DNA of 64,000 nucleotides, from NCBI RefSeq assembly GCF_029029525.1, contig NZ_JAKJSC010000001.1:1674001-1738000 (forward strand). Direction: 5' to 3'. This DNA comes from Labilibaculum sp. DW002. Lineage in GTDB: Bacteria; Bacteroidota; Bacteroidia; Bacteroidales; Marinifilaceae. Position numbers and translations under genes: made by a program. This document shows positions 8,266 to 17,518 of this stretch, piece by piece. The notes beneath the pieces were generated by a model. It was given only the letters and a program-made list of their open reading frames with translations, was not told the origin of the DNA and did not search any database. Positions within the stretch are counted from its first letter, which is position 1, and the number at the start of each line of letters is the position of its first letter.

Positions 8266-10356
8266 TTACTTCCCTTTTAGAACGCGTGTAGCATTTAATA
8301 TCGCGATCAACGCTACCCCCATATCTCCGAATACCGCTTCCCACATGGTGGCAATTCCGAATACACCCAGGACGATAAAGGCAAGCTTAACCCCCAATGC
8401 AAAGATGATGTTCTGCCAAACAATTTTTCTGGTCCTGGTGGCTACATCTATTGCAGTAACAACTTTTGAAGGAGAGTCCGTCATTAAAACAACATCGGCG
8501 GTTTCAATTGCAGCATCAGAACCGAGGGCACCCATGGCAATTCCTACATCAGAACGAGTAAGTACAGGGGCATCGTTTATCCCATCGCCTACAAAAGCAA
8601 CTTTTCCTCTCTTGTTCTCCTCGATTAAAATCTCAATATGCTTAACCTTATCTTCGGGCAATAGTTCATAATAGTATTTGTCAATCTTTAATTTTTTGGC
8701 AAAAGCTGCTGCGGCAAATTTGTTATCGCCTGTTAGCATTACCGTTTGGATATTTTTTGCTTTTAATTTTTCTATTGCTTCAATGGCATCATCTTTCAGG
8801 GTATCCGAAATAATTATATACCCGGCATAGATAGAATCAATAGCTATATGTACGACAGTTCCTTCGACATTGCAAACAGGATGCTCTATATTTTCTTTAT
8901 GCAAAAGTTTGTCATTGCCTGCAAGTATTGTTTTACTGTCAATAACAGCTTTAATCCCATGTCCTGAAATTTCTTCGACATGTTTAATTCGTGCATGATC
9001 TGACTTATTGCCAAACGCATCTATAATTGATTTAGCTATTGGGTGATTTGAATTGTATTCAGCATAGGCTGCATATTCTAGTATTGTTTCTTCATCGAAA
9101 CCGTTTGAAGGAGATATGCTTGCAACCTTGAATTCGCCTTTGGTTAATGTTCCTGTTTTATCAAACACCACCGTTTTCACTTGCGTTAGTGCATCCAGAA
9201 AGTTGGACCCTTTCACTAAAACACCCCTTCGGGAAGCCCCACCAATACCACCAAAGTAACCAAGCGGAATACTGATTACAAGTGCACAGGGACAAGAAAT
9301 AACTAATACCACCAATGCCCTGTATATCCAATCACTATAAGTTGCTCCACTTATTAAAAGAGGAGGTACAACAGCAAGCAGAAAGGCACAAATCACAATT
9401 ACCGGGGTGTAGTATTTAGCAAATGTAGTAATAAACTTTTCGGTCTCCGCCTTCTTGGAAGTTGCATTTTCAACCATCTCAAGAATTTTAGAGATGGAAG
9501 ATTCCCCGAAAGGTCTTGAAACTTTTACGGTAATTAATCCGGATTGATTGATCATGCCCGCTAATACTTCATCGTTTAGTTTTACTTTTCGTGGGACACT
9601 TTCTCCGGTAAGTGCTGAAGTATCAACAAAGGAATCTCCTTCGACTACAAATCCGTCCAATGGAATTTTCTCACCCGCTTTTACAATTATAAGGGTAGCA
9701 ACTTTCACATTTTCCGGAGATACCTTTTTGATGTCTCCATTTAATTTAAGATTCGCGAAATCCGGTTTTATTTCAAGAAGGGATTTTATTGATCTTCGGG
9801 ACCGATTCACCGCAATGTCCTGAAACAATTCACCCACCACATAAAACAGCATGACGGCCACAGCTTCAGGCATTTCATCTATAGCAAAAGCACCTAGGGT
9901 TGCAATAGTCATTAAAAAATGCTCGTTAAAAACCTGTCCTCTGAGGATATTTTTCACAGCTAATGCAATAACTTTCCACCCCACAATCAAATAAGCTGTT
10001 ACGAATATGAGATACTCCACAATTTGGTAAGGAGTATTGTGTATTTCTTCCTCAAATAACAGCCCTACAAACAGCAGAAGAATACCTGAAACCGCTTTAA
10101 TTATAGCCCATTTGTTTTCTGAAAGCTCGCTTGTTGAAACAACTTTTATCTCATTATCGTTTTCCCTGATTTCGACTTCTGGCTCAATCTCTTTAATTTT
10201 ACTTTTAACTTTTTCAAGATTGTTTGTATCTATTGTCAGGGAAGAGTTGACAAAATTGATATTCACAAAATTTACTTCCTCCAGGTTTGCTAGGTTGCGT
10301 TCTATTTTCGCAGCACAAGAAGCACAATCAAGGTTTTCTAATATATATTTTTTCAT
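8266..10356 (-). CDS. Heavy-metal P1B-type ATPase (Zn/Cd/Pb class likely)
   Basis: A 696-residue metal-exporting ATPase. A single N-terminal heavy-metal-associated domain carries DCASC (C11, C14). Further motifs are TGES in the actuator domain (about 250), the transmembrane metal site CPC (355-357), the phosphorylated DKTGTLT (D399), the HP motif (about 438) and GDGIND (590-595). It pumps cytosolic soft metal cations across the inner membrane at the cost of ATP. The CPC motif with no His-rich N-terminus, and the CzcA-type partner in the same operon, suggest Zn/Cd/Pb rather than Cu/Ag, but this is inference. It follows the PII-like gene by 95 bp. Within the operon the ATPase would fill the periplasm and the RND pump would empty it outward. 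Confidence 0.92.
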   Translation of the reverse strand: MKKYILENLDCASCAAKIERNLANLEEVNFVNINFVNSSLTIDTNNLEKVKSKIKEIEPEVEIRENDNEIKVVSTSELSENKWAIIKAVSGILLLFVGLLFEEEIHNTPYQIVEYLIFVTAYLIVGWKVIALAVKNILRGQVFNEHFLMTIATLGAFAIDEMPEAVAVMLFYVVGELFQDIAVNRSRRSIKSLLEIKPDFANLKLNGDIKKVSPENVKVATLIIVKAGEKIPLDGFVVEGDSFVDTSALTGESVPRKVKLNDEVLAGMINQSGLITVKVSRPFGESSISKILEMVENATSKKAETEKFITTFAKYYTPVIVICAFLLAVVPPLLISGATYSDWIYRALVVLVISCPCALVISIPLGYFGGIGGASRRGVLVKGSNFLDALTQVKTVVFDKTGTLTKGEFKVASISPSNGFDEETILEYAAYAEYNSNHPIAKSIIDAFGNKSDHARIKHVEEISGHGIKAVIDSKTILAGNDKLLHKENIEHPVCNVEGTVVHIAIDSIYAGYIIISDTLKDDAIEAIEKLKAKNIQTVMLTGDNKFAAAAFAKKLKIDKYYYELLPEDKVKHIEILIEENKRGKVAFVGDGINDAPVLTRSDVGIAMGALGSDAAIETADVVLMTDSPSKVVTAIDVATRTRKIVWQNIIFALGVKLAFIVLGVFGIATMWEAVFGDMGVALIAILNATRVLKGK

Positions 10357-10451
10357 ACCATTGTTTTACAGATTTTCTCAAATGAACGATAACTTGTGTA
10401 ACAGCAGATTGCACACATTTTATAGCAACCTGCTGTCTTTTGGATGGTATT

Positions 10452-10778
10452 TTATATTGTTTGAAATCCTGTTTTAACACGGAATACACTTTCAACATTA
10501 GACACATATATTAATCCGTCTCCTGAATTGAGCGTTTTACCGTATTTTGAAATAATAGAAACAACATTTTCCACATTGTCATCATAGACTACTATTTCAA
10601 TTTTAGCAATGGGACTATCAGTAACGGAAAACTTTTGGGATACAAATGCGTTTTCGTCTTGAAATTTCCCTGTTCCTTCAGCTGAAGAAATGGTTATATT
10701 TTCAAACCCGGCTTCTTTCAAATGATGTAAAATATCATTCACCTTGTTGGGACGTATAAATGCTTTTATTTCTTTCAT
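10452..10778 (-). CDS. PII-like signalling protein of a metal-efflux operon
   Basis: A 108-residue protein beginning MKEIKAFIRPNKVNDILHHL, with the ferredoxin-like beta-alpha-beta pattern and the C-terminal GDGLIYVSNVESVFRVKTG of the GlnB/PII superfamily. I chose the ATG at 10776-10778 because a longer frame would run into the CzcB gene and adds non-PII residues. The T-loop region lacks the classical uridylylated tyrosine context. A divergent PII group (PII-NG) encoded beside RND metal pumps is known, and this fits it. Role: probably senses a nucleotide or metal and acts on the transporter. No amtB or glutamine synthetase gene is near, so nitrogen control is unlikely. Confidence 0.85.
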   Translation of the reverse strand: MKEIKAFIRPNKVNDILHHLKEAGFENITISSAEGTGKFQDENAFVSQKFSVTDSPIAKIEIVVYDDNVENVVSIISKYGKTLNSGDGLIYVSNVESVFRVKTGFQTI

Positions 10779-10788
10779 AATTTTTGTT

Positions 10789-12066
10789 TTAATGGTCATG
10801 TTCTGTTTCTTCTTTGCCCATGTCTGCCAATAAATAGTATGCGGCATTCATTACTACTTTTGTGTTTTCAGGTAGTGAATCAATCAGGTGGATTTCTGTA
10901 TAACCGTCATCTTTTAGCCCAGTGATAACCTCAATCATTTTAAAAGCCATTTTATCATCGTTGGCATCATCATCGTCAACATCACCATGTTCATGTCCTT
11001 CATGTGATTCTTCTTCGACATGATTTCCATTTTCTTCTGCGTGTTCATCATGCCCATGTTCTTCAAGAGCTTCATTATCTTGAATAAAAATGTATGATTT
11101 CGTTCCTTCCTTCACTATGGCATCATTGGGTAATGTGCGTGTATATTTCTTATCGGTGTGTAAATGACCTGAGATATACATTCCAGAAATAAGACCAGAG
11201 ACTTTTTCATTTATATCGGCATGAATATGTACTGCCCTTGAATTGGCTTCAAACTCTTTTCCAATAGCAAAAACAGTAGCTGTTAATTCTTCATCAGGAC
11301 GATTTGAAACTGTAAAATGAACTTTTTGACCTTCTTTTACAAGATGAACGTCTTTCTCATAAATCATAAAATCGGCGTGCATTTCACTGTTATCTGTAAT
11401 AGCAAAAAGTTTGTCTTTGGCATCAACATAAGTACCAACTTTAATATTAACATCATTCACAAAACCATTAATGGGTGCTATGATATTTACTGTATTTGAA
11501 ATAATTCCTTCTTCAATTTTATCAGGAGAAAGGTTTATCATTTGTAAACGAGATTTTAGTCCTGCGTACTTTGCTTTAGCTGTGTTGTATTCTGATTTTG
11601 CTTGTTGGTAATCTTTACCTGCACCAACATTATTTTCAAACAATTCTTGCTGACGTTCATACTCTTTTTCCAAGTATTCCAGTTTGTTTGCTACTTCCGA
11701 AAACTGTTCTTGAAGAATGATATAATCAGGATGTTCAAGCACGGCTAGTAGTTGCCCTTTGGATACTTTGTCTCCATGAAACACCTTGATGCTTTTTACA
11801 TTTCCACCAATTATTGCAGTTACATCGGCACTGCTTGAAGGAGGAACTTCAAGTTGACCATTGGTTTTTACCACGGTGGTTAAATTCCGCATTAGGAAAC
11901 TACCTAGTTTCAGGTTAAGTGCTTCACGTTGGTTCTTTTTTAACACAACCACACCTTCTGCGCCATGCTCTTCATGTTCTTCACCTTCATGACCTTTATT
12001 ATTGCTTGAGTTACATGACATCAAACTTGCAATGGCTATAAATGCTATAAATATTTTTGTTTTCAT
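10789..12066 (-). CDS. CzcB-type periplasmic adaptor lipoprotein
   Basis: A 425-residue membrane-fusion protein linking the RND pump to the outer-membrane channel. The N-terminus is a lipoprotein signal with lipobox LMSC (C18). It is followed by a first His/Glu-rich stretch (HEGEEHEEHG), the barrel-sandwich/lipoyl half motifs around GDKVSKGQLLAVLEHPDY, a coiled-coil hairpin (about 125-175), the second half-motif IIAPINGFVNDVNIKVGTYV, and beta-barrel segments. A second very His/Asp/Glu-rich insertion lies near residues 350-385 (EEHGHDEHAEE, HEGHEHGDVDDDD). These clusters probably bind divalent metal in the periplasm. It lies 19 bp after the pump gene and 10 bp before the PII-like gene. Confidence 0.9.
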   Translation of the reverse strand: MKTKIFIAFIAIASLMSCNSSNNKGHEGEEHEEHGAEGVVVLKKNQREALNLKLGSFLMRNLTTVVKTNGQLEVPPSSSADVTAIIGGNVKSIKVFHGDKVSKGQLLAVLEHPDYIILQEQFSEVANKLEYLEKEYERQQELFENNVGAGKDYQQAKSEYNTAKAKYAGLKSRLQMINLSPDKIEEGIISNTVNIIAPINGFVNDVNIKVGTYVDAKDKLFAITDNSEMHADFMIYEKDVHLVKEGQKVHFTVSNRPDEELTATVFAIGKEFEANSRAVHIHADINEKVSGLISGMYISGHLHTDKKYTRTLPNDAIVKEGTKSYIFIQDNEALEEHGHDEHAEENGNHVEEESHEGHEHGDVDDDDANDDKMAFKMIEVITGLKDDGYTEIHLIDSLPENTKVVMNAAYYLLADMGKEETEHDH

Positions 12067-12085
12067 TATATTTTTGTTTAATAGA

Positions 12086-15000
12086 TTATTTACCTGTTAA
12101 AAATTTTAATTGAGCAGACAATTCAAAATACTCTACTTGTTGCTTGAAAAAATCCTGTTTTGTTTTGATAGCCATTTCCATGTTCTGAATAAACTGGATA
12201 TAATCAATACTACCAAGGCGATACGCCAGATTGGATGCCTGAATTTGTTCTTCTGCTAATGGTAATGCTTCTCCCTGGTAATATCTTAATACATCTTGCA
12301 ATGTAAGGTATCTGCTAATTTGTTGATTATACCTGGCTTTTATTTCCAGTTTCTTTTGCTCGTATTGCTGACCTACAATCTGCAAATTTATTTTTGTAGC
12401 CTTGGTTTTGCCTGACTGGGAAAAGAACAATAAAGGAACAGATATTCCCGCTTCCCATCCATAAAAACCTGATTTGCCGTCAACTGATTGCAATTTATAT
12501 CCCAAATTTAACTTAGGTAGAAAATTAGACTTTTCCACTTTCCAAGCCGATTCTGCAACATCGATTCCTGTTGAGTAATAATTTAATAACGGACTTCCAT
12601 TTAAAGAATCTCTCGCTGAAATAATATCAAAAACATTCTTTTCTAAATTTTGAATATTAACATCAAATTCCGTCGGATATAAAAGGTATTGATTTAGAAT
12701 TTGCAAGCTTGCATAATAGTTACTTTCAGCTTTCTTAATATTAACCTGCAATTCTTTGTATTTGGCCGATGCCGAAAGATATTCAATTTTAGAAGTGGCC
12801 TGAGTCTTGTATCTTAACTCCGCAGCTTTCTGGAAATTTGCGTATAAGGTATCAAGCTGTTTGAAAAGCTGAAATTGTTGTTTGGCAAAGACAGCATTGT
12901 ACCATGCCATACTTACATCACGAGCCAATGAATATTCGGTAAGCTTCTGTCCCGATTCAGCTTGTTGTGTTCGGGCACTGACTAATTTATTTTTTGCTGG
13001 AATACCAAATATATCTATGTCAGATTGTACAATTCCTAACTGATTTTGGACACCTGCAGAACCGTTCCCCACTTCCTCTTTTCCTGTGTATATTGAGGTA
13101 CTACCAAAATCGTAAGAAGTGGCTTTTAAAGCTTTTTGCTTATCAACCTCCATCTGAGCAGCTTTAATTGAAGGATAATTCTCCTTTGCCCTTTCTATTG
13201 CTTGTTGCAAGTTTATTGATGAATCTTGAGCACTAAGTTCATTTGGAAGAACTGAAAACGTTACAATCATTAATACGGCTAATACAGCTGTTCCTACTTT
13301 AGGTAGTTTAATTGTTTTTTTTCCTGATTCAACAATGTTATATAAAACAGGTAGAACAACCAGTGTTAATAGGGTTGAAGTTAACATGCCGCCAATAACA
13401 ACAGTTGCGAGTGGTCGTTGTACTTCAGCTCCTGCTGATGCAGATATTGCCATAGGTAAAAAACCGAGTATATCGGTAGAAGCAGTTAACAAAATAGGAC
13501 GAATACGGCGAATAGAGCCTTTTGTAATTATTTCAGCTAAACTGAATTTACCTTCGGCTTTCATTTCGTTAAATCCACTGACAAGTACCAGTCCATTTAA
13601 CACAGCAACACCAAATAGTACAATAAACCCAACTCCAGCAGAGATACTAAATGGCATTCCACGTAAATAAAGGGATATAATACCTCCTACAGCAGCAAAC
13701 GGTACTGCTATATAAATCATAAGCGTTTGTTTTAGTGATTTTACGGCAAAAAACACTAACATAAAAATAAGGGCTAATGCCAGAGGTACGACTAAAGCAA
13801 GTCGTTTACTCGCTCTTTCAAGGTTTTCAAATGCTCCACCATATCTGATATAATACCCTGATGGAAGTACTAGTTTTTCATCTAATGTTTGTTGAATTTC
13901 TTCAACCAAAGATTTTACATCTCTGCCTTCAACGTTTATACCAACATAAGTCCTTCTGTTGGTATTGTCCCTACCAATTTGCATCGGACCTGGTTGATAG
14001 CTTATGTCAGCTACTTCTTTAAAGGGTATTTGATTACCATCGGGCAGGTTGACATATAAATTTTTAATATCTTCAATACTTCTGCGGTGTTCTTTATCCA
14101 GGCGAACTACCAAATCGAACATTCGTTCCCCTTCATAAATTTCTCCTGCAATTCCACCGCTAAATGCTGTTTCAACAATGGTATTTAACTCATTTATATT
14201 TAATCCGTAACGTCCTAACTTATTTCTGTTATAGTTAATTGTAATTTGAGGTAATCCTTTAGTTGCTTCGGCTTTCACCCCTGCAACTCCATCAATACCA
14301 GAAATAAGACCTTTTATTTCTTCGGCTTTTTCCGATAAAACATCCAGGTCAGCACCATAAAGTTTTACAGCAACATCTTCTCGAATTCCTGTTAGTAATT
14401 CGTTAAATCGCATTTCAATGGGTTGAGTAAAACCATAATTAATTCCCGGTAATTCCCTTACCTTTTCTTCAACCTGTTCTATTAATTCTTGCTTAGAATC
14501 AGCCTTTGTCCATTCATCTTTTGGATTTAGAATCACAAAAATATCTGCAATATCTAATGGCATGGGATCCATCGGTAAATCAGCAACACCAATACGGGAC
14601 TGAATTGATTCAACTTCATCGGGAAAGTTTTCAAGAACTATTTGTTCGAGACGGGTTGAAGCTTTTTGAACCTCAGAAAGTGATGTGCCGGGTTTTAAAA
14701 ATGCCTGAAAAGCAAAATCACCTTCATCAAGTTGGGGTGTAAATTCAGCTCCTAGCCTTGAGAAGATGAACCAACCGGATATTAATAATATCAAAGCAAT
14801 TGCTATAACAATGCGACTCCTTTTAATTGCCCAATCTATAACCGGACTGTATATATTTTCAAGTTTTCCAATAAATTTGTCTCCCCATGTCTTCTTGTTA
14901 GTTTTTGGGGGCTGAAGGAATATGGATGCCATCATTGGAATATATGTTAGACAAAGCAAGACGACACCTAAAATTGCAAATCCAAAAGTCATAGCCATTG

Positions 15001-16426
15001 GAATAAACATTTTTCCTTCAACGCCTTGAAGAGCTAAAACAGGTATAAAAACGATGAGAATTATTAACTGACCAAAAAAGGCAGAATTCATCATCTTACT
15101 TGCTGATTTATATGCTATTTCATCTCTCTTGACCTTGTTTAATCTTGTGCCTATAAGCTCGTTTTTATGAAGATAAAAAATCACACTTTCTACAATAATT
15201 ACAGCTCCATCTATAAGTATACCAAAGTCAATAGCCCCTAAACTCATAAGATTAGCCCATACTCCAAATTGATGCATCATAATAAATGAAAACAGCATGG
15301 CTAATGGGATAGTAGAAGCTACAATTAGTCCTCCACGTAGGTTTCCTAAGAAAATTACAAGGACAAATATTACGATTAACGCTCCAATAGAAAGGTTTTC
15401 GGCAACTGTAGATGTGGTACTTTTAATAAGTTTACTCCTATCAAGAAATGACTTAATTTCTATACCTTCCGGTAAAGACTTTTGAATTAAAGCCATTCTC
15501 GTCTTTACATCTTTGATAACATCGTTTGAATTAGCGCCTTTTAACATCATGACAATACCACCAACAGCATCGCCCTTACCATTTTGAGTAAAAGCACCAT
15601 AACGCACAAAACTGCCAAACTTTACATCGGCTACATCCCTGATAAAAACTGGCTTACCATCTTTATTGATAACAAACGTATTCTTTATATCATCCAAAGA
15701 GCGCATCAATCCCTCACCCCGAATGAAATTAGCCTGGAAGTTCTTCTCAATATAAGCCCCGCCTGTATTTTGATTATTTGTCTCTAAGGCATCAAATACA
15801 TCTGCCATGGTTATTCCCATGCTTCTTAGTTTATCAGGGTTAACTGAAACTTCATATTGTTTGCCTTTGCCACCAAAAGAGTTTACCTCGACAACACCAG
15901 GAACCATAGCCATTTGACGTTTAACAATCCATTCCTGCATGGTCCGTAGCTCCATATCGTCATACATCTTTTCATAACCGGGCTGAACCTCAAGTGTGTA
16001 CTGATAAATTTCACCTAAACCTGTACTGATAGGAGCCATAAATGGTTCAGCAAAACCTTCCGGTATTTTTTCTTTTATTTCGGATAAAGCTTCACTTACT
16101 AATTGCCGTGGCAGGTAAGTACCCATTTTATCTTCAAAAACGATTGTAACTACCGAAAGTCCAAATCTTGAAACAGACCTTATTTCTTCAACTCCTGGAA
16201 GGTTGGCAACTCCAAGTTCGACCTGATAGGTTACAAATTGCTCAATGTCTTCCGTTCCCAAGTTAGGGGCTGTAGTTATTACTAGTACCTGATTGTTTGT
16301 AATATCAGGTACAGCATCAAGTGGCACTTTGTTCATAGAGTATATACCCCCTATAATCAGACCGATTATCATCAGTCCGACTAGTGCCTTGTTTTTAATT
16401 GAAAAAGATATAATTCTGTTTATCAT
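12086..16426 (-). CDS. CzcA-type RND metal pump fused to a CzcC/TolC-like channel
   Basis: At 1446 residues it is about 400 longer than a normal CzcA. Residues 1-1035 are a complete heavy-metal RND transporter: twelve membrane segments, two large periplasmic loops, and the proton-relay segment DFGILIDGAVII with D400 and D406. That signature marks the divalent-cation (Co/Zn/Cd) rather than the CusA class. Residues 1042-1067 (VGTAVLAVLMIVTFSVLPNELSAQ) look like a signal peptide with a cleavage site. Residues 1068-1446 are an outer-membrane efflux protein (TolC/CzcC family, LQQAIERAKENYPSIKAAQ). The junction thus suggests that the channel is released by signal peptidase after insertion. Such fusions occur in other Bacteroidota. 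No frameshift or internal stop is seen. Confidence 0.92.
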   Translation of the reverse strand: MINRIISFSIKNKALVGLMIIGLIIGGIYSMNKVPLDAVPDITNNQVLVITTAPNLGTEDIEQFVTYQVELGVANLPGVEEIRSVSRFGLSVVTIVFEDKMGTYLPRQLVSEALSEIKEKIPEGFAEPFMAPISTGLGEIYQYTLEVQPGYEKMYDDMELRTMQEWIVKRQMAMVPGVVEVNSFGGKGKQYEVSVNPDKLRSMGITMADVFDALETNNQNTGGAYIEKNFQANFIRGEGLMRSLDDIKNTFVINKDGKPVFIRDVADVKFGSFVRYGAFTQNGKGDAVGGIVMMLKGANSNDVIKDVKTRMALIQKSLPEGIEIKSFLDRSKLIKSTTSTVAENLSIGALIVIFVLVIFLGNLRGGLIVASTIPLAMLFSFIMMHQFGVWANLMSLGAIDFGILIDGAVIIVESVIFYLHKNELIGTRLNKVKRDEIAYKSASKMMNSAFFGQLIILIVFIPVLALQGVEGKMFIPMAMTFGFAILGVVLLCLTYIPMMASIFLQPPKTNKKTWGDKFIGKLENIYSPVIDWAIKRSRIVIAIALILLISGWFIFSRLGAEFTPQLDEGDFAFQAFLKPGTSLSEVQKASTRLEQIVLENFPDEVESIQSRIGVADLPMDPMPLDIADIFVILNPKDEWTKADSKQELIEQVEEKVRELPGINYGFTQPIEMRFNELLTGIREDVAVKLYGADLDVLSEKAEEIKGLISGIDGVAGVKAEATKGLPQITINYNRNKLGRYGLNINELNTIVETAFSGGIAGEIYEGERMFDLVVRLDKEHRRSIEDIKNLYVNLPDGNQIPFKEVADISYQPGPMQIGRDNTNRRTYVGINVEGRDVKSLVEEIQQTLDEKLVLPSGYYIRYGGAFENLERASKRLALVVPLALALIFMLVFFAVKSLKQTLMIYIAVPFAAVGGIISLYLRGMPFSISAGVGFIVLFGVAVLNGLVLVSGFNEMKAEGKFSLAEIITKGSIRRIRPILLTASTDILGFLPMAISASAGAEVQRPLATVVIGGMLTSTLLTLVVLPVLYNIVESGKKTIKLPKVGTAVLAVLMIVTFSVLPNELSAQDSSINLQQAIERAKENYPSIKAAQMEVDKQKALKATSYDFGSTSIYTGKEEVGNGSAGVQNQLGIVQSDIDIFGIPAKNKLVSARTQQAESGQKLTEYSLARDVSMAWYNAVFAKQQFQLFKQLDTLYANFQKAAELRYKTQATSKIEYLSASAKYKELQVNIKKAESNYYASLQILNQYLLYPTEFDVNIQNLEKNVFDIISARDSLNGSPLLNYYSTGIDVAESAWKVEKSNFLPKLNLGYKLQSVDGKSGFYGWEAGISVPLLFFSQSGKTKATKINLQIVGQQYEQKKLEIKARYNQQISRYLTLQDVLRYYQGEALPLAEEQIQASNLAYRLGSIDYIQFIQNMEMAIKTKQDFFKQQVEYFELSAQLKFLTGK

Positions 16427-16459
16427 TTCATATTTGTTTTACATGTTATTAACCTGATT

Positions 16460-16780
16460 TTATTTACTTGCTTTTACTGCATAATAATTTTTGAAGTTTT
16501 TTATGTTTTCAAAATAGACCAACACAGGTTGATTCTTCTCTTTCAAGCCAATTATGGCATCGGATTTACTGATGGTTTTACCGGAAAAAGCATCTGTAAC
16601 AAAAGCAATTTCCCGAAAGTTGTTGATTAGATGTTGATGGCACCTTGAGCCACAGATATAGAATACTCCGTTGTCATGCATAACTTTTGAACTTTCGTGA
16701 TACTGCAAACGATCATTGCACATACAAACCTGCTCATTAGGAAACTGTCCTGCCGTACAATGCGAATTTTCGGTAGGCAT
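16460..16780 (-). CDS. Small Cys/His-rich protein heading the metal operon
   Basis: A 106-residue protein without signal peptide. Its first half is rich in metal ligands: CTAG, CMCNDRLQYHESSK and ICGSRCHQHL. The spacing of CxC, YHES and CxxxCH is reminiscent of small treble-clef (TRASH/YHS-like) metal-binding modules, but I cannot assign it to a named family. The second half (VTDAFSGKTISKSDAI, VLVYFENIKNFKNYY) resembles no known fold to me. It is the first gene of the six-gene efflux operon, 33 bp before the pump gene. A role as a metal chaperone or sensor for the pump is inferred from position only. Confidence 0.7.
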   Translation of the reverse strand: MPTENSHCTAGQFPNEQVCMCNDRLQYHESSKVMHDNGVFYICGSRCHQHLINNFREIAFVTDAFSGKTISKSDAIIGLKEKNQPVLVYFENIKNFKNYYAVKASK

Positions 16781-17140
16781 ATTTGGTATCGCACCAATAA
16801 GTGAAAAAAAACAGAATTTAGATTAGAGTTAGAAAAAGCAAACTAAAACTGATCAACATCGTTCTATTGAATCTTTGGTTTTCAACGATTTGCTTTTACC
16901 TTAATTGTTTTTTACTTAACCTCCTTGCAGCCATGGTACCAAACAATTATTTATGAGTCGATAATCTTTTGGTATTTCTTAAAATGAAAACCAAACAGGA
17001 ATTCCAACTTTTTTTTGCAATAATTCTTGCGGAATTTTGAACGTTATTTTATTTAAAACAGATCATTTTTATGAAATGAATAAATACAATTCGCTAAGTC
17101 ACAAGAATTGCTCTCATGTCTTCCAGAAAAGGAAACTAAA
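16781..17140. other. Intergenic region with the presumed efflux-operon promoter
   Basis: A 360-bp A/T-rich gap with no credible gene. An imperfect inverted repeat (ATCGTT at 16858 and AACGAT at 16886) lies about 80 bp before the first efflux gene and could be part of a regulator site. No perfect TAnnTTTG box was found on the minus strand; TTAGTTTG is one base off. Confidence 0.35.
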
Positions 17141-17446
17141 TTAAACTTTGGGAGGTCGAAAGAATGAAATTATACATTCCCTTTCATTCTGTACAATTGA
17201 TGGTACTGTTAAGTTAAAACCTGTAAAATCAATCTGGAAGGTAAAGTACACAACTGGTTGGGGGTGTGTTTGACAGCAAACACAAAAACAAAAAGGAGAA
17301 CATAAATCAACATCATATGAATGATATTGGTCTTGTTCAAGCAATTCCAGAACAACTGAATTTGTATCAGCAGCATGTACATCAGTACAAGGCATGGCTG
17401 TTAAAACCATTACATACACCGATAATATGACTGCTATGATTTTCAT
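17141..17446 (-). CDS. DUF6660-like small exported protein
   Basis: A 101-residue protein with a signal peptide (about 1-26, ending VHAAD), a cysteine cluster CSPFCFCVCC (about 49-58), and a beta-rich C-terminal half that ends in FRPPKV. It matches what is known as the DUF6660 family, small secreted proteins common beside metal transporter genes in Bacteroidota; their function is unknown. It lies between the Fur-family regulator gene and the efflux operon on the same strand, with a candidate Fur-family operator in its promoter region (17497-17518), so metal control is likely. A role in periplasmic metal or redox sensing is speculative. Confidence 0.7.
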   Translation of the reverse strand: MKIIAVILSVYVMVLTAMPCTDVHAADTNSVVLELLEQDQYHSYDVDLCSPFCFCVCCQTHPQPVVYFTFQIDFTGFNLTVPSIVQNERECIISFFRPPKV

Positions 17447-17496
17447 ACTTAATTAATCAGTTGCTTTAAATATCTACATACAAATATCGGAAAAAG

Positions 17497-17518
17497 TTTG
17501 TGCAACTGAGTTGCAAAG
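17497..17518. promoter_or_regulatory. Candidate Fur-family (Zur-like) operator
   Basis: The site is an inverted repeat, TTTGTGCAAC, TGA, GTTGCAAAG. It begins right at the end of the Fur-family gene and lies about 50 bp upstream of the DUF6660-like gene, where a near-consensus GATATTTG -7 box can be placed. Similar GCAAC/GTTGC dyads are what one expects for Fur-family sites. Binding by the adjacent regulator is inferred. Confidence 0.45.

Noticed and set aside
10779-10847. Longer N-terminus for the PII-like protein
   Set aside because: It would overlap the CzcB gene end and adds residues not found in PII proteins.
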